Under the pieces are notes generated by a model. That model was not told the origin of the DNA. It did not search any database and saw nothing but the letters and a program-made list of their open reading frames with translations. A DNA stretch of 64,000 nt from Psococerastis gibbosa (taxonomy: Eukaryota > Arthropoda > Insecta > Psocodea > Psocidae), in assembly GCA_963971405.1 (NCBI GenBank), contig OZ020492.1:14496151-14560150 (forward strand), written 5' to 3'. Positions 22,067 to 32,812 of the stretch are shown in pieces. The position numbers and the translations under genes were made by a program. The stretch's first letter is position 1, and each line of letters starts with the position of its first letter.

Positions 22067-22873
22067 ATTAAAAACGGGACAGTGTATGCGACAGAAAATC
22101 GCATTCTCATTATTGTTAGATCTACCTAAACTGATTTTGAATAGTCCTCCAAAACATTCAGTGAAATTAGGCTCAATGGCCGAGAATTGTTCTCACAATA
22201 ATAATAATAATAATAATATCATTAATATTGAACAGACAACCGATCGTCTCACATGGCGATAAAATTGAATGCATTTTGAAATTAATTTTTTTTTGGAATT
22301 CCTGAAATTTAGCCTGCCTGTTGCCTCTCCCTATGTTTCGAAGTATGTATTATACCGACCTAGTTAGTTTGAGACGCGCTTTTGAAGGTTCAAGGAGGAT
22401 CATATGACATGAAGACTTAATGAATGCAACATGTTCATTTGTAGTTCCAGGAATTTCCGCCATGTTAAAAAAACTGCGTCTCAATTTTCCTTCCTGCAAA
22501 TAAAGTAAAGTAAATAACAACAAAAGAACTATGCTTGACGATGCTTTTATCTGTGGTTTCATCCATTACAAAATTTCGTTCATCTCCTTATGGAACCCTA
22601 TGTCGAATTCATTTTTGATGATATGTGTGGCTTTAGTTCATTTTGGGCTAATTTGCACAGCTATTTTGGGGGCGGAGAACATGTCATGAAAGAGGTGTGA
22701 AATGGCATCTATAAGGGTAAAGGGTAAAGTTTTTTTCCGTGATGCATACTTCTGCCAAAACTGCTAAACTAGGTACTAAAACTGATAGGGTATTGTAACT
22801 CAACATATTCGGCAACGGTACAGTTTTAGTTACACTTCTAGCAACACTCATATCAGCCGTTACATCCTTGTAC
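22067..22873 (-). pseudogene. hAT-like transposase relic, copy 1
   Basis: Nearly identical to 24604-25401. The minus strand reads TKATHIIKNEFDIGFHKEM, then after a frame slip FVMDETTDKSIVKHSSFVV and GRKIETQFF. hAT-superfamily proteins of the DUF4371 type carry DETTDxSxKKxxxxxxRY with the first catalytic Asp in this motif. Multiple stops and an AAT microsatellite (about 22196-22220) interrupt the frame. No TIR pair was recognised. Confidence 0.6.
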
Positions 22874-22874
22874 C

Positions 22875-23685
22875 AGTGTGCACTAGCCCAGCACCACTAA
22901 AAGAGGGTCCTATTTGCCCAACACGTCCTGCCGTCTAGTTTTTTCCACACCTTCGAAGGTAAGAAACCATGGCTTTAGTCCTCAAGTAGGACTTCTCCTG
23001 AGTCCTGGCCCCTGCCACACCAACTTTCAACTTCATTTCGTTGGTAAAGAGTCAGTTTAGCTACCCCTAACAAAATCGTAAAATTTTACAACCTGTCGAT
23101 TCCTTAGTTTAAAAAGTTTTGTGAAAAAATTAAAGGTCGGTCAAAAATAGTTTCTTAGTTACATGAAGTCAAAAGTGTACTTTTATTGAAAGTTGCAGTG
23201 CGGTGATATTTTGGTTTACAAATGGAAGGCAAATGTCCCAAACGAATGCAAATCTAGTTTGAATTATTCTTGAATATAAATTATCTTGCCATGAGTGATT
23301 TTCCCTCCATGCGACTGCAATTTGTGATTTTTTGAATAAACTATGAAGGCATCGTGGTTGCATGGAAGGTAAAAGTCTCAATGAAACCAACCAGTATAGA
23401 AATCCAGTCATGGCGTCAAATTCTGATGATTTGATTGGACAGGCAAGAATCTGATAAAGAGCCCAAAAAATTGCAGAAGACAACGAAGAAAATACTACAA
23501 TGGTTATTATTCATCCTCTGGCTTTATATATATAATATAGCCTTTAAATGAACCTTTACCATTTCGTTTCATATTCAGTGTAATGTACAGCTCGGCTCTA
23601 CTCTATAAGACTGTAGTATTTATTCGTGTTTGAAAGCAAATATATCAATTAAACTAAGCTACAATCTAGGTTTATTTTATTTTTT
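22875..23685. other. Spacer between transposon relics
   Basis: Contains an open frame on the minus strand (23169-23483) without recognised motif. A short stretch, aatataaattatcttgcca, is shared with 27570-27590, hinting at another dispersed repeat. Confidence 0.3.
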
Positions 23686-23689
23686 TAAG

Positions 23690-23935
23690 TCTATTGGGCC
23701 TATTGTCCCCCATACAACAATATATCTACATCGCTTCACTTCCTCGCGGCCTATCTCCCTCAGGAGAGCCAGGATCTTGAGGGGGTTTAGAAGCGGTAGG
23801 TCTTTTACATGTAACTGCGAGCTTCCCAAGCACTCTTCTTCGTGCGGTTACATCGCAGTGAAGGAGGATGTGCTCGGGGTCCTCCGTTCCTTCATTGCAG
23901 AATCTGCATGATCTAGACTCTCTGACCCCTATCGT
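23690..23935 (-). pseudogene. LINE ORF2 C-terminal zinc-binding fragment
   Basis: The minus strand reads IGVRESRSCRFCNEGTEDPE then HILLHCDVTARRRVLGKL, the CxxC...HxxxxC tail (CRFCxExxExxEHILxxCP) found at the end of ORF2 in R1/I/Jockey-type LINEs. Only this 3' part remains. Confidence 0.75.
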
Positions 23936-24003
23936 ATGTTAGTTAGATGTCCATTCTAGTTGCAAAGCTCAGAGAGGTATACTATAGTTGGTATGTTGTA
24001 GTC

Positions 24004-24234
24004 TCCACAAGAGACCCATAGTGAGATTCTCCAAAGTGACTTCGTGGAACTTCATCATACTTATAATTGTAGAAAGAATGAGACGCAACTGATCCACAAT
24101 AAAATATATTAAACGTGACCGGTTTCGGTAAAATGTCTGATGATGGTATTTTACCGAAACCGGTCACGTTTAATATATTTTATTGTGGATCAGTTGCGTC
24201 TCATTCTTTCTACAATTATAAGTCCACAAGAGAC
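24004..24234. mobile_element. Small element with hairpin, flanked by a 12-bp repeat
   Basis: tccacaagagac at 24004-24015 is repeated at 24223-24234, as expected for a target-site duplication. Between them lie 43 nt of unrelated sequence and a long perfect hairpin. The right flank continues into the LINE ORF1 repeat that also occurs, without the hairpin, at 25638. Confidence 0.55.
24059..24223. repeat. Perfect 76-bp inverted repeat with 13-nt loop
   Basis: Left arm 24059-24134 (starts acttataattgtagaaaga, ends ggtttcggtaaaat) is exactly complementary to the right arm 24148-24223. The loop is gtctgatgatggt. A transcript in either direction would form a 76-bp RNA duplex. Confidence 0.95.
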
Positions 24235-24603
24235 TCCAGATATTTATCCCCAGGACCAAAGACACCAAGGTCACCCAAAGACACCCTTGGTATTGTACGT
24301 CCTAGCCTAGAGCCATCAGTAAACCACTTGATTGTGTGACTATTGAGAATTCCTGCAGGTTCGTAGTATTCTTTCTAGCAACACGCCATGGTCGGTGCAC
24401 ACCCAAAGGTAAAACAGTACTCAATCAGAAACGGTATAACAATGCCAGCTCGGAAAGAAATTAAAACTGTTCAGGCTAATGCAACCTACGCCCAAATAAT
24501 TAAACAGCGTAAGGTGCAGGAGGGTACAATAAATGTGCCCACTCAGAACACACCAGTCAATTTACCTTATGCTAATGTAACCAGTGCCAGCGCAGATCCT
24601 AAT
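24231..24603 (+). pseudogene. LINE ORF1 fragment, copy 1
   Basis: VGAHPKVKQYSIRNGITM, KEIKTVQANATYAQIIKQ. It matches 25638-26010 almost base for base, including the 5' non-coding part (ccagatatttatcccc). The R-x-I-K...ATYAQI motif resembles the stretch after the zinc knuckles in Jockey-type ORF1 proteins. It stops where the hAT-like relic begins. Confidence 0.55.
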
Positions 24604-25401
24604 AATTAAAAACGGGACAGTGTATGCGACAGAAAATTGCTTTCTCAATATTGTTAGAACTTCCTAAACTGATTTTGAATAGTCCTCTAAAACATTCAGT
24701 GAAATTAGGCTCAATGGCCGAGAATTGTTCTAACAATAATAATAATAATATCATTAATATTGAACAGACAACCGATCGTCTCACATGGGGATGAAATTGA
24801 ATGCATTTTGATATTAAATTTTTTTTGGAAATCCTGAAGTTTAGCCTGCCTGTTGCCTCTCCCTATGTTTCGAAGTATGTATTATACCGACCTAGTTAGT
24901 TTGAGACGCGCTTTTGAAGCTACAAGGAGGATCATATGACATGAAGACTTAATCAATGCAACATGTTCATTTGTAGTTCCAGGAATTTCCGCCATGTTAA
25001 AAAAACTGCGTCTCAATTTTCCTTCCTGCAAATAAAGTAAAGTAAATAACTACAAAAGAACTATGCTTGACGATGCTTTTATCTGTAGTTTCATCCATTA
25101 CAATATTTCGTTCATCTTCTTATTGAACCCTATGTCGAATTCATTTTTGATGATATGTGTGGCTTTAGTTCATTTTGGGCTAATTTGCACAGCCATTTTG
25201 GGGGCGGAGAACATGTCATGAAAGAGGTGTGAAATGGCATCTATAAGGGTAAAGGGTGAATGTTTTTTCAGTGATGCATATTTCTGCCAAAACTGCTAAA
25301 CTACTAAAGCTGATGGGGTATTATAACTCAACATATTCGGCAACGGTACAGTTTTAGGTACACTTCTAGCAACACTCATATCAGCCGTTACATCCTTGTA
25401 A
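24604..25401 (-). pseudogene. hAT-like transposase relic, copy 2
   Basis: Second copy of the 22067-22873 repeat with a few percent differences and the same frame break. The minus strand again gives VMDETTDKSIVKHSSFVV and GRKIETQFF. Its left boundary (attaaaaacgggacagtg) is directly abutted to the LINE ORF1 fragment. Confidence 0.6.
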
Positions 25402-25637
25402 CAAACTTTACAGATCACCATCACGTTAACATCTTTTTGATTTGGTAAGCTAGCTCATGTGTAGCATGTGTACAGGCCGTTGTCGAGACCAATACAGTTT
25501 AGCTGCAGTTGCTGGTGGATTTTGAGACAGCACCGGCGCCCGCGTAAACATGAAATTTTAGTACACTAAAGGCTAAGCTTTACTATAAGGTCCATCCATA
25601 GTGAGGGTAAAAGAGAAGATAGCCTAAGCTAACCTAA

Positions 25638-26550
25638 GAGACTCCAGATATTTATCCCCAGGACTTAAGACACCAAGGTCTGTTCTTGGTATTGTACGTC
25701 CTAGCCTAGAGCCATCAGTAAACCACTTGATTGTGTGACTATTGAGAATTCCTGCAGGTTCGTAGTATTCTTTCTAACATCACGCCATGGTCGGTGCACA
25801 CCCAAAAGTTAAACAGTACTCAATCAGAAACGGTATAACAATGCCAGAAGCTCGGAAAGAAATTAAAACTGTTCAGGCTAATGCAACCTACGCCCAAATA
25901 ATTAAACAGAGTAAGGTGCAGGAGGGTACAATAAATGTGCCCACTCAGAACACATCAGTCAATTTACCTTCTGCTAATGTATCCAGAACCAGCGCAGATC
26001 CTACAAAATGTTAGGTCACAAATTGCACTGCCAACCAAAATAACTCCTAATTCTAGCTGTGCATCATGCACGGATTTGGATTCGGTACTAAAACGGATGA
26101 ATGAAAAAATTGACAAGCTTTATGATAATACTATAGGCGCTTTTCTAAAAACAGTGACGCCCTCTCCAAAAAGAGCCACACCTAGAAAAGTGTTAGCCAC
26201 CAAGCTGGTAAGTCCGAACAAATACTTAAGTTGAGTAGTAAACAAAATACAAAAGATAAGCATAAACACGAGAGGATATTCCAGTAACACCAGTAACAAC
26301 ACAAAGATTCCGAAAGCGAAATGGCAATTGCCCTTGCTGGGGGGGGAGGTTACGAAGAATATTGATGGCTTGCTCCATTCAGTGGAACTGAAACGGCTTT
26401 GCACATCATATAGAGGGGAACTAAAGGTCTTACAAGGGCAGTGTAACCCATGATATTAATACATCCAATCGAAACACCAATTAACTCTGTGGGCGCATAA
26501 GCAAGCCCTTGTAGTCGCCCTTAAAACCAATAAAAAAATGAAATAAAAAC
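25638..26550 (+). pseudogene. LINE ORF1 fragment, copy 2, longer
   Basis: Begins as copy 1 (VGAHPKVKQYSIRNGITM...ATYAQIIKQ), slips frame near 26005, and continues ITPNSSCASCTDLDSVLKRM, NEKIDKLYDNTIGAFLK, ending at 26232. The following 300 nt probably belong to the same ORF1 and a short 3' end (cccttgtagtcgccctt, accaataaaaaaatgaaat) typical of Jockey-type LINEs. Confidence 0.5.
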
Positions 26551-26686
26551 ACCAATTGGTGAAGGGGTTAGCCGCTAGACGTTTCCACTTTGCGTTGCCC
26601 AGGGATTTTTTATACCACGTTTATAAAAAGCTATCTTCGGTGAGGCTTCTTTCCTGGACTCTATCTAGGAACATAGACACACTTAC

Positions 26687-27071
26687 CATTTCAACATCAG
26701 GATCAGGTTCAGACGCAGTACTCCTTTCTCCCCTTTTCCCGACGTTGCGAACATGAACATGTCCGTAATTTTTTTAACGTTCCCCGCTTCTTTGGTGTGT
26801 TTAGTCTGACATTTGTTTGAGGTATATTTCAAGGCTAACCTGTAAAGCAATAAACAAATTGTAAGCATAGCGGGCACACCGTGAACATTGTACAGCCTAG
26901 GCTAGGCCTACCTATGAACTGAGAAGTGAACATGTTACTTTGCTCAGAAATTAAAATCTCAACACAAAACGTGTCGCCTATGGTAAAGCGGTGATCACAC
27001 GAGAGGTTGCGGACCCAGTTGGTTCTCAGAACAGGCGCGTCTACCATCCGAAAATACTCCCAACTGGGCAT
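26687..27071 (-). CDS. Candidate two-exon gene start, unknown protein
   Basis: Exon A 27071-26912 starts with AAAATGCCCAGTTGG and reads MPSWEYFRMVDAPVLRTNWV, RNLSCDHRFTIGDTFCVEIL, ISEQSNMFTSQFI; donor ATAG/GTAGGC. Exon B 26834-26687 begins after TTTACAGGTTAG and reads ALKYTSNKCQTKHTKE, NVKKITDMFMFATSGKG; donor ATG/GTAAGTG. The 77-nt intron has a pyrimidine-rich end (tttgtttattgctttacag), usual for insects. Using the first acceptor (TTTACAG) instead would give an immediate stop; the second one, five bases later, keeps the frame. No membrane segment or known domain was recognised. Further exons to the left were not found. It could be a chance ORF or a transposon relic. Confidence 0.35.
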
Positions 27072-27074
27072 TTT

Positions 27075-28113
27075 GCAGTTTTCACCTGTATATGTCGTAG
27101 TTCATAGGCTTAAGGCTAGGCTAGGTAGCCTTGAAATTGTTCTTAGGCTACATTAACCCTACAGTAAATATATTAATAAATATACTGTAGGTAAACGCAA
27201 TCGGAATAAAGAAATTCATTTCTTGCAGCATGAATAAAGTAAGGAAGGTAATAAAATGGCTTAGACACTTCGATAATACCATAGCAGGAATACAAACCTA
27301 TGCTTAAATAAATTATGAACAAATTGACCTTGTCTTTTCATAGGTAAAGGTCAGTTAAGCTTCCCGTAATAAAATAACAAAATTTGGTTATGTTTTATGT
27401 ATCGTTTATTTAGCTTAAGAGAAATGCATTTCTGAAAATACTGGTCAGCGATGTATAGTTATTTACTTACAGTGCATTGTATGTCGAATTTATATGGCAG
27501 GCAAAGGCACTTATTGCTTATAAGAAACATATGGAAGGACCATGTCAGCAGCATGCAAATAAACCAATCCTTGCTAAATATAAATTATCTTGCCAATGGG
27601 ACGTTTGCCTTCAACTTTCTATGCACTCTCATCCAGCGTTCTTTATACTACTAAAGCTTAAGGTTATTATAGAACAGTTTACGAAATTGTTGGCTACTGA
27701 TGTATGCGTAGACACTCAATGTTTACATTAATTAAATTATTTTATTTTGGGAGATTTTATAACCTAAAAACCGCCAATGAAAGACTAAAAAGTATTTTTT
27801 TCAACAATAGCTCTGACGATTTATTTTTAATTCGATAATATGTTGTGGTACTTTTTAATATTAATTTAAACCCAATACCTACTGCTGCGACATTGTGGTC
27901 TTGCCGCTTGCGTCTTGCAAGACACATAATGTTAAATCTGCTCCAGAGACATCCTTCGGATATAGAAACATTATAATATTGCAATAAAACACTTAAAAAA
28001 CTTAATAAAATAAAATAAAACCGAACGAACACCGACTAAACCAGTTAACCTATAAGAGGACAATGAAGAATGAAAGCAACAAGCAAATTACTTCAGCAAA
28101 ATGGTTGATGGTG
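27075..28113. other. Intergenic AT-rich sequence, nothing firm
   Basis: A plus-strand open frame at 27477-27731 (KYKLSCQWDVCLQLSMHSH) has a short DNA match to 23220-23290 but no identifiable family. Confidence 0.3.
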
Positions 28114-29101
28114 CAGGGCTGCCGTTCGGAAAATTAAAATTATACGCAATGGAAGCGAAAAAGATACGCAAAGATACGCAAGTTGCAAAAATAAAATAAA
28201 AAATGCATTATTTTTTTATTTATTGTTTTTTTTTATGTGTTCGTGCCCTAGTCGGTTATTTACTTAGAATTTTAATTTTTTACCTTCAAATTTAACACTT
28301 CCTTCTTGTTGGCAAAACTTTTTTCCCGCTAATTTTTGAAATCATCGAATTTTTCGCATGTAAACTTTTTAAATTTAAAAAATTTTAAATGCATGCGTGT
28401 GCCTAAGCTTAGCCAATTAGTGGGATCTGATACTTTGTTCCCATTTCAATATTATTCCGGGCTGAGTAAAACATAGTTATTTCGGATGTGGTAACATGTC
28501 TAGAAGAAATATACAAGTATCCTAAAACCAGAAACTATGACGCTCGGTCCGCTGATTCTTCGGATTGGCTATACCGAAACCATAAGCGAAACATGGTATG
28601 ATTAGGTCTAGCCACAGAGTTTTTACCATCGCGTGGCTGTAGACCGTTATCAATATGGCGACTAGTGCAGCCTGCACAAGATAAATACGCAATTTCGCTG
28701 GGTATATAGTCCACAAAGGCTAAGTACAGAGATTTGACCGGGTCCAGGTATCCGTTCTGCTATGCCGAAATGTGTAAGACTTCGAAATTTTTACGTTGGT
28801 ACTTATCTCTGATAGTTGGCTTATGGTTAACGATTGTCCCGTAAGGGATATTATGGGTACCGCCGTCCCAGTTTATATATTTCTATGGTTTATACCAACA
28901 AATAACTCCCGCTAATTTTCAAATGCTAAAAAAATGGATTTTTTGTTATTGAATATTCAAGATTGCTTTCTCGTATTTTCTATGTTCAAACTATATGAAA
29001 TTATACGCAAATTATACGCATTTAACATTATACGCACGACGATACGCAAGCCTTCAAATTATACGCAAAATCGTATAATTATACGGCAAACGGCAGCCCT
29101 G
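28114..29101. mobile_element. 988-bp non-autonomous hAT element
   Basis: Begins CAGGGCTGCCGTTCGG and ends GGCAAACGGCAGCCCTG. It is flanked by the perfect 8-bp duplication tgatggtg (28106-28113 and 29102-29109). Both subterminal zones carry repeated attatacgca and gatacgcaa motifs, as hAT transposase binding regions do. The centre has no transposase; a minus-strand frame at 28522-28716 lacks known motifs. Confidence 0.88.
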
Positions 29102-29540
29102 TGATGGTGGCTTGTTTTTAACTATCTCACTCATTGAACTATATATATATACACTGGAAACACATCAGGAGCGCTAGGGATGTCGGCAACGGACAAAACC
29201 TGATATCTTGGATATTATGGCAGAAGCGTTCCATGCCATATACACTTACGTGTAAATTTGATGTTTTTCAATAATTTTTTTAATACGATTTATTGACATT
29301 TTCTGCTTTTGCAATATTTTTTTATTTATTATAGAACAATATTCTATGGTCACACACCGGCATTTATGAAGATTTATTAATATTTAGCTAGGAATATGTT
29401 ACTAAGAAAAATTGTGTCAAGCAGCAATTTAACAAAATATAGTCAAACTATTTAGTCCAATCTAACCATGTTCGTCTATTTAATTGCATTGGGACTAAAT
29501 TTGAAGTGTTCAACTTCCTAAATTTAGGCTCCTACCTATA

Positions 29541-29700
29541 CCAGGAGTAGATCCAGCCCATTGGGGGCGGGGGGGGGGGGGGAAATTTGGCTCAAAATAT
29601 AATAAACATATGTAGTATCCTTTACATTATAACGTAATAAGTTAGGCAACTTACAACAGGCTAGCTTATAAGATTTTAGGGGCAGCTCCCCCCTTCATCT
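29541..29700. mobile_element. hAT-type MITE family C, decayed copy
   Basis: caggagtagatccagccca, then a G run, then gggcagctccccccttcatct. Resembles the complete copy at 39497-39660 only at its ends. Confidence 0.45.
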
Positions 29701-29771
29701 GTCCTTGACTACACTTCAACTAGAATAAGCAAAATATAAAAATAATAAGTAGTCACTCTGGCTAGACCCCA

Positions 29772-29940
29772 TGGACGGATACAGGGGGGCGGATATCCCC
29801 CCTCCCAAAAAAATTCAGTAAATCTATTTTATAAGTTAATTTTTATAACGCTCTGATTTAATCGATACTACATAGGTTTTTCCTTATTTTGACCCACAGC
29901 TACCACCCCCCCCCCCCCCATGGTGAGCTGGATCCTTCCC
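29772..29940. mobile_element. hAT-type MITE family C
   Basis: ggacggatacaggggggcgg, aaatctattttataag, catgt/cataggtttttcctta, ttttgacccacagctacc, a C13 run, gagctggatccttccctg. Same order as 39497-39660. The flanks show no clear 8-bp duplication. Confidence 0.65.
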
Positions 29941-30374
29941 TGATCCACCAACACCGGCATTCGAATTTTTAAATCTCATAGCCTACTTATTATGCTTACA
30001 CGATGTGAATATTCTGTGTGCTATCATCGATGAAAAAATATTGCAGTGTAGTAGGCCAATGCTGTTGATTTAGGGATGTCAATATCAATAAGCCTAATAA
30101 TTTCTAGACACTTTGCAGTACGTGTGATTTGCAAGAAAGCCACGAAATTCGCCCAAATGGGAAATAAAAACACCTTTTTCCTCTGTAAATTTGCCTTATA
30201 GTGTTTCGCTATTTTTATTCACTATGATCAAAACTTAGGTTCTGCAGGACTAGGCCTACTTAGGCTGCTGGAAATATCAGCTTCCTAAAATAATTTTAAA
30301 CCTGACTAACTAAAAAATGCCTTGAGGTTGAAACAATAATAATAATAATTAGTATTAAAATTATACAGGACAAT

Positions 30375-30697
30375 CAAGGCCGTAGCCAGGATTTTTTTTA
30401 GGGGGGGGGGGGTTAAAATTTCATTTGGTATTACATAGTGGTTTTTCTGTTTCCTCTCAAAATCCGATTCTATCTAGTGTCAAGCCATTTCATTTCGGGG
30501 CAGGGACGGTTTCTGAAAACGTTTTCGGGGGGGGGGGGGGCGGTGGCCCAAAAAATATCGCGTTTCCCTTACTTGAGTAATAATTTCTCTTAATTTCCTT
30601 CAAAAGTCCATTCTAACTGGAATAATGCTATTTCTCTCAAGGGGGAGGGGGGTGACCGCCCCCGCCCCCCAAGGATCCCCCCTTGGCTACGGCCTTG
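30375..30697. mobile_element. hAT-type MITE family B with internal insertion
   Basis: Ends CAAGGCCGTAGCCAGGA and TTGGCTACGGCCTTG. Flanks aggacaat (30367-30374) and aggataat (30698-30705) match at 7 of 8 bases. The middle from about 30505 (cagggacggtttctgaaaac) is derived from MITE family D, so one MITE landed inside another. Confidence 0.75.
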
Positions 30698-31099
30698 AGG
30701 ATAATTGAAAGTGTGCAATTTTATAACATAATGATTAAGAAAACTGAAATAAACCCATAAATGTTGCCTCAACTAATGACCAAACCATGCGAACACTTAC
30801 TTGTGAAAAGTAATATTTTCCCCCGTTTCTCGACATATCTTGAACCTATTAGTGCATTTATAAGCAGAGCAAGATATGACCATTATGTCAAACGGAAGAA
30901 AAACTCAATAAATGGGTAAACAGATTAAATAACAGGCAATGAAATACATCTAAATCGCTTGAAGGCAATGGAGTCAACCACTTCTTGCCATAATAACCCT
31001 TTTTGTCACGTGACCAAAAGTGAAGACATTTGTTCAGCGTGGGCTAGGTGCCGTGGTAGCAATCCATGTATATCAATGATCTCACTCAATCACATTCTA

Positions 31100-31248
31100 G
31101 GCGCAGGTTCCATCAACGTCAATAGTGATATTAAATGTTTTTCGACGTGGTAGCAGACATTTTAAGACAGTTTTAGCCATGCTAAAGATGTCTGCTACCA
31201 CGTCAAAAAACATTTAATATCACTATTGACGTTGATGGAATCGGCGCC
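31100..31248. mobile_element. Foldback MITE, PIF/Harbinger-like
   Basis: Arms GGCGCaGGTTCCATCAACGT, aatagtgatattaaatg, gacgtggtagcagacattt and the reverse complement. The loop is about 25 nt. Flanked by TA. It shares the inner gacgtggtagcagacat with the elements at 11005, 47759 and 56507. Confidence 0.8.
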
Positions 31249-31353
31249 TAAATGCTGGACAGCCTCCTTGGCTCCTTGTTACTGCGCATGTGTCAGGACT
31301 TTTAGTTGGTACAATTGGCTCTACCCCTCCAATGTAGAAGGTGTACAACATAC

Positions 31354-31538
31354 AAGTTCCAGAATTTAAAAATATAGCCTAAAAGTAAAACTACCAGCAC
31401 TCATTTTTTATCAGTAGCTTTTCATGGTCCTTAAACGTTATTATAAGCCTAAATGCAACCAGTATGTACTGGATTTTGATCATAGCATACTTACCTATAG
31501 GTTTTACTTTTAGGCTATATTTTTAAATTCTGGAACTT
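31354..31538. repeat. 38-bp perfect inverted repeat
   Basis: aagttccagaatttaaaaat... (31354-31391) is the exact reverse complement of 31501-31538. About 110 nt lie between. Probably an unclassified MITE or a recent inverted duplication. Confidence 0.8.
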
Positions 31539-31539
31539 T

Positions 31540-32270
31540 GACTTTATCAAATGGTTAATTGTTAGGTACTATTAATTATGAAACCCAACTTAACTAGTTA
31601 CTGGTGACCTTTTTTTTACGTAAAAGTCAAGGAAAATGGTAGGTAGGTTAGGTAATGTAGGCCCTATATGCAAAGCAGTAAGCTATTTTATTCCATTACC
31701 AACCATAAGGCACGACATAACACAATGGGGTTCATTTGTGGCGTCATTTTGTAGATGGCAGCACCAGTTGCAATGATATCAATGCGTTGATTTTTCCATA
31801 AGCCTCAATACTATTTTAAAATGATTTTTAATTACGTATTATTTTAAAGTGTTATTTTTCTATAAATCATGGAGAATATATATATTAAATTATTTGCAGC
31901 GAAATAAGGTCCAGGCACAGTAAAAATATTATAAAAAATATTAAAAGAATTAATTAGATGCTAAGAGCTTAGTTTTCGCATGCAAACGGCGGCCATTTTG
32001 AATAATATGGATATCTGTTTGTCGTCAGCGAACCTAGTGACCAAAACTGTCCCTACAGAACCCCATTCAGTAGATTCTCGATTTCGTCATGGAAAATAGT
32101 CAAAACAGCCAGTATTCAAATTATAAAACTTTTTTTAATTAAATTTTTAAGTGAAAATATTGCCATATATTAGCTTTTATTAAAATGCAATCTCTCTTAA
32201 ATACAGCTCTACCATCACCATAACTTATAATTGCATAAGTGATATTCCAAATTGAACGCTGACAATGTAA
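31540..32270. other. Intergenic sequence, nothing recognised
   Basis: AT-rich; no exon-like open frames or matches within the window were noticed. Confidence 0.4.
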
Positions 32271-32271
32271 A

Positions 32272-32812
32272 GAACCGGTCCGAGTTTACTCGAACATGCA
32301 TTCCAATTTATCAATTAGTAGATAGAGAAAATGAGTAATTTCATGGTAAATAATTGTCCTATAGTTAAATTTCGGATAACTCGGGGGGGGGGGGGGTCAT
32401 CCACCTGCCTGACGTCACAGGAGGTGAAGTAAATTCTAGATAGGTCAGAAATTACATCATTACATTACCACACAGCAATAATGGCAGGGCACTCAATGTA
32501 CGAGTATTTGAGCGTGAATTTTCATTTTTTCAAAAACATTTTTTTTGCACAAAACCAAATACTTTTTTGGGAAAGCAACCTGTCCGGTTTCGTTACTCAG
32601 TTTAACAGCTAAAACATGCCTGAAGGTAGAAATCAACGACAGAAAGGTTTCGCAGAAAAATTATTTTTTAGTTATTTTTCATTAAAATGTAGTTCTTTTT
32701 TTAACCCCCAGAAGCAAACTATCAAGGGGCGAGCGACCCCCCGCATTTGGTTAACATTATTAACGACTACAATACATGTGAATTTAAAAGAAATCGTTGG
32801 AGCAGTTTTGAC
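32272..32812 (+). repeat. Repeat Q, 5' part
   Basis: Starts aagaaccggtccgagtttac, with a G run after ggataactc, acctgacgtcac, aattctagataggtcag and cagaagcaaactatcaaggg as in 42385 and 61226. It stops abruptly at gttggagcagttttga, where repeat R begins. Confidence 0.8.

Noticed and set aside
26840..26911. Splicing of the 26.7-27.1-kb exons with the first acceptor (72-nt intron)
   Set aside because: It creates an immediate stop codon; the acceptor five bases further keeps the frame.
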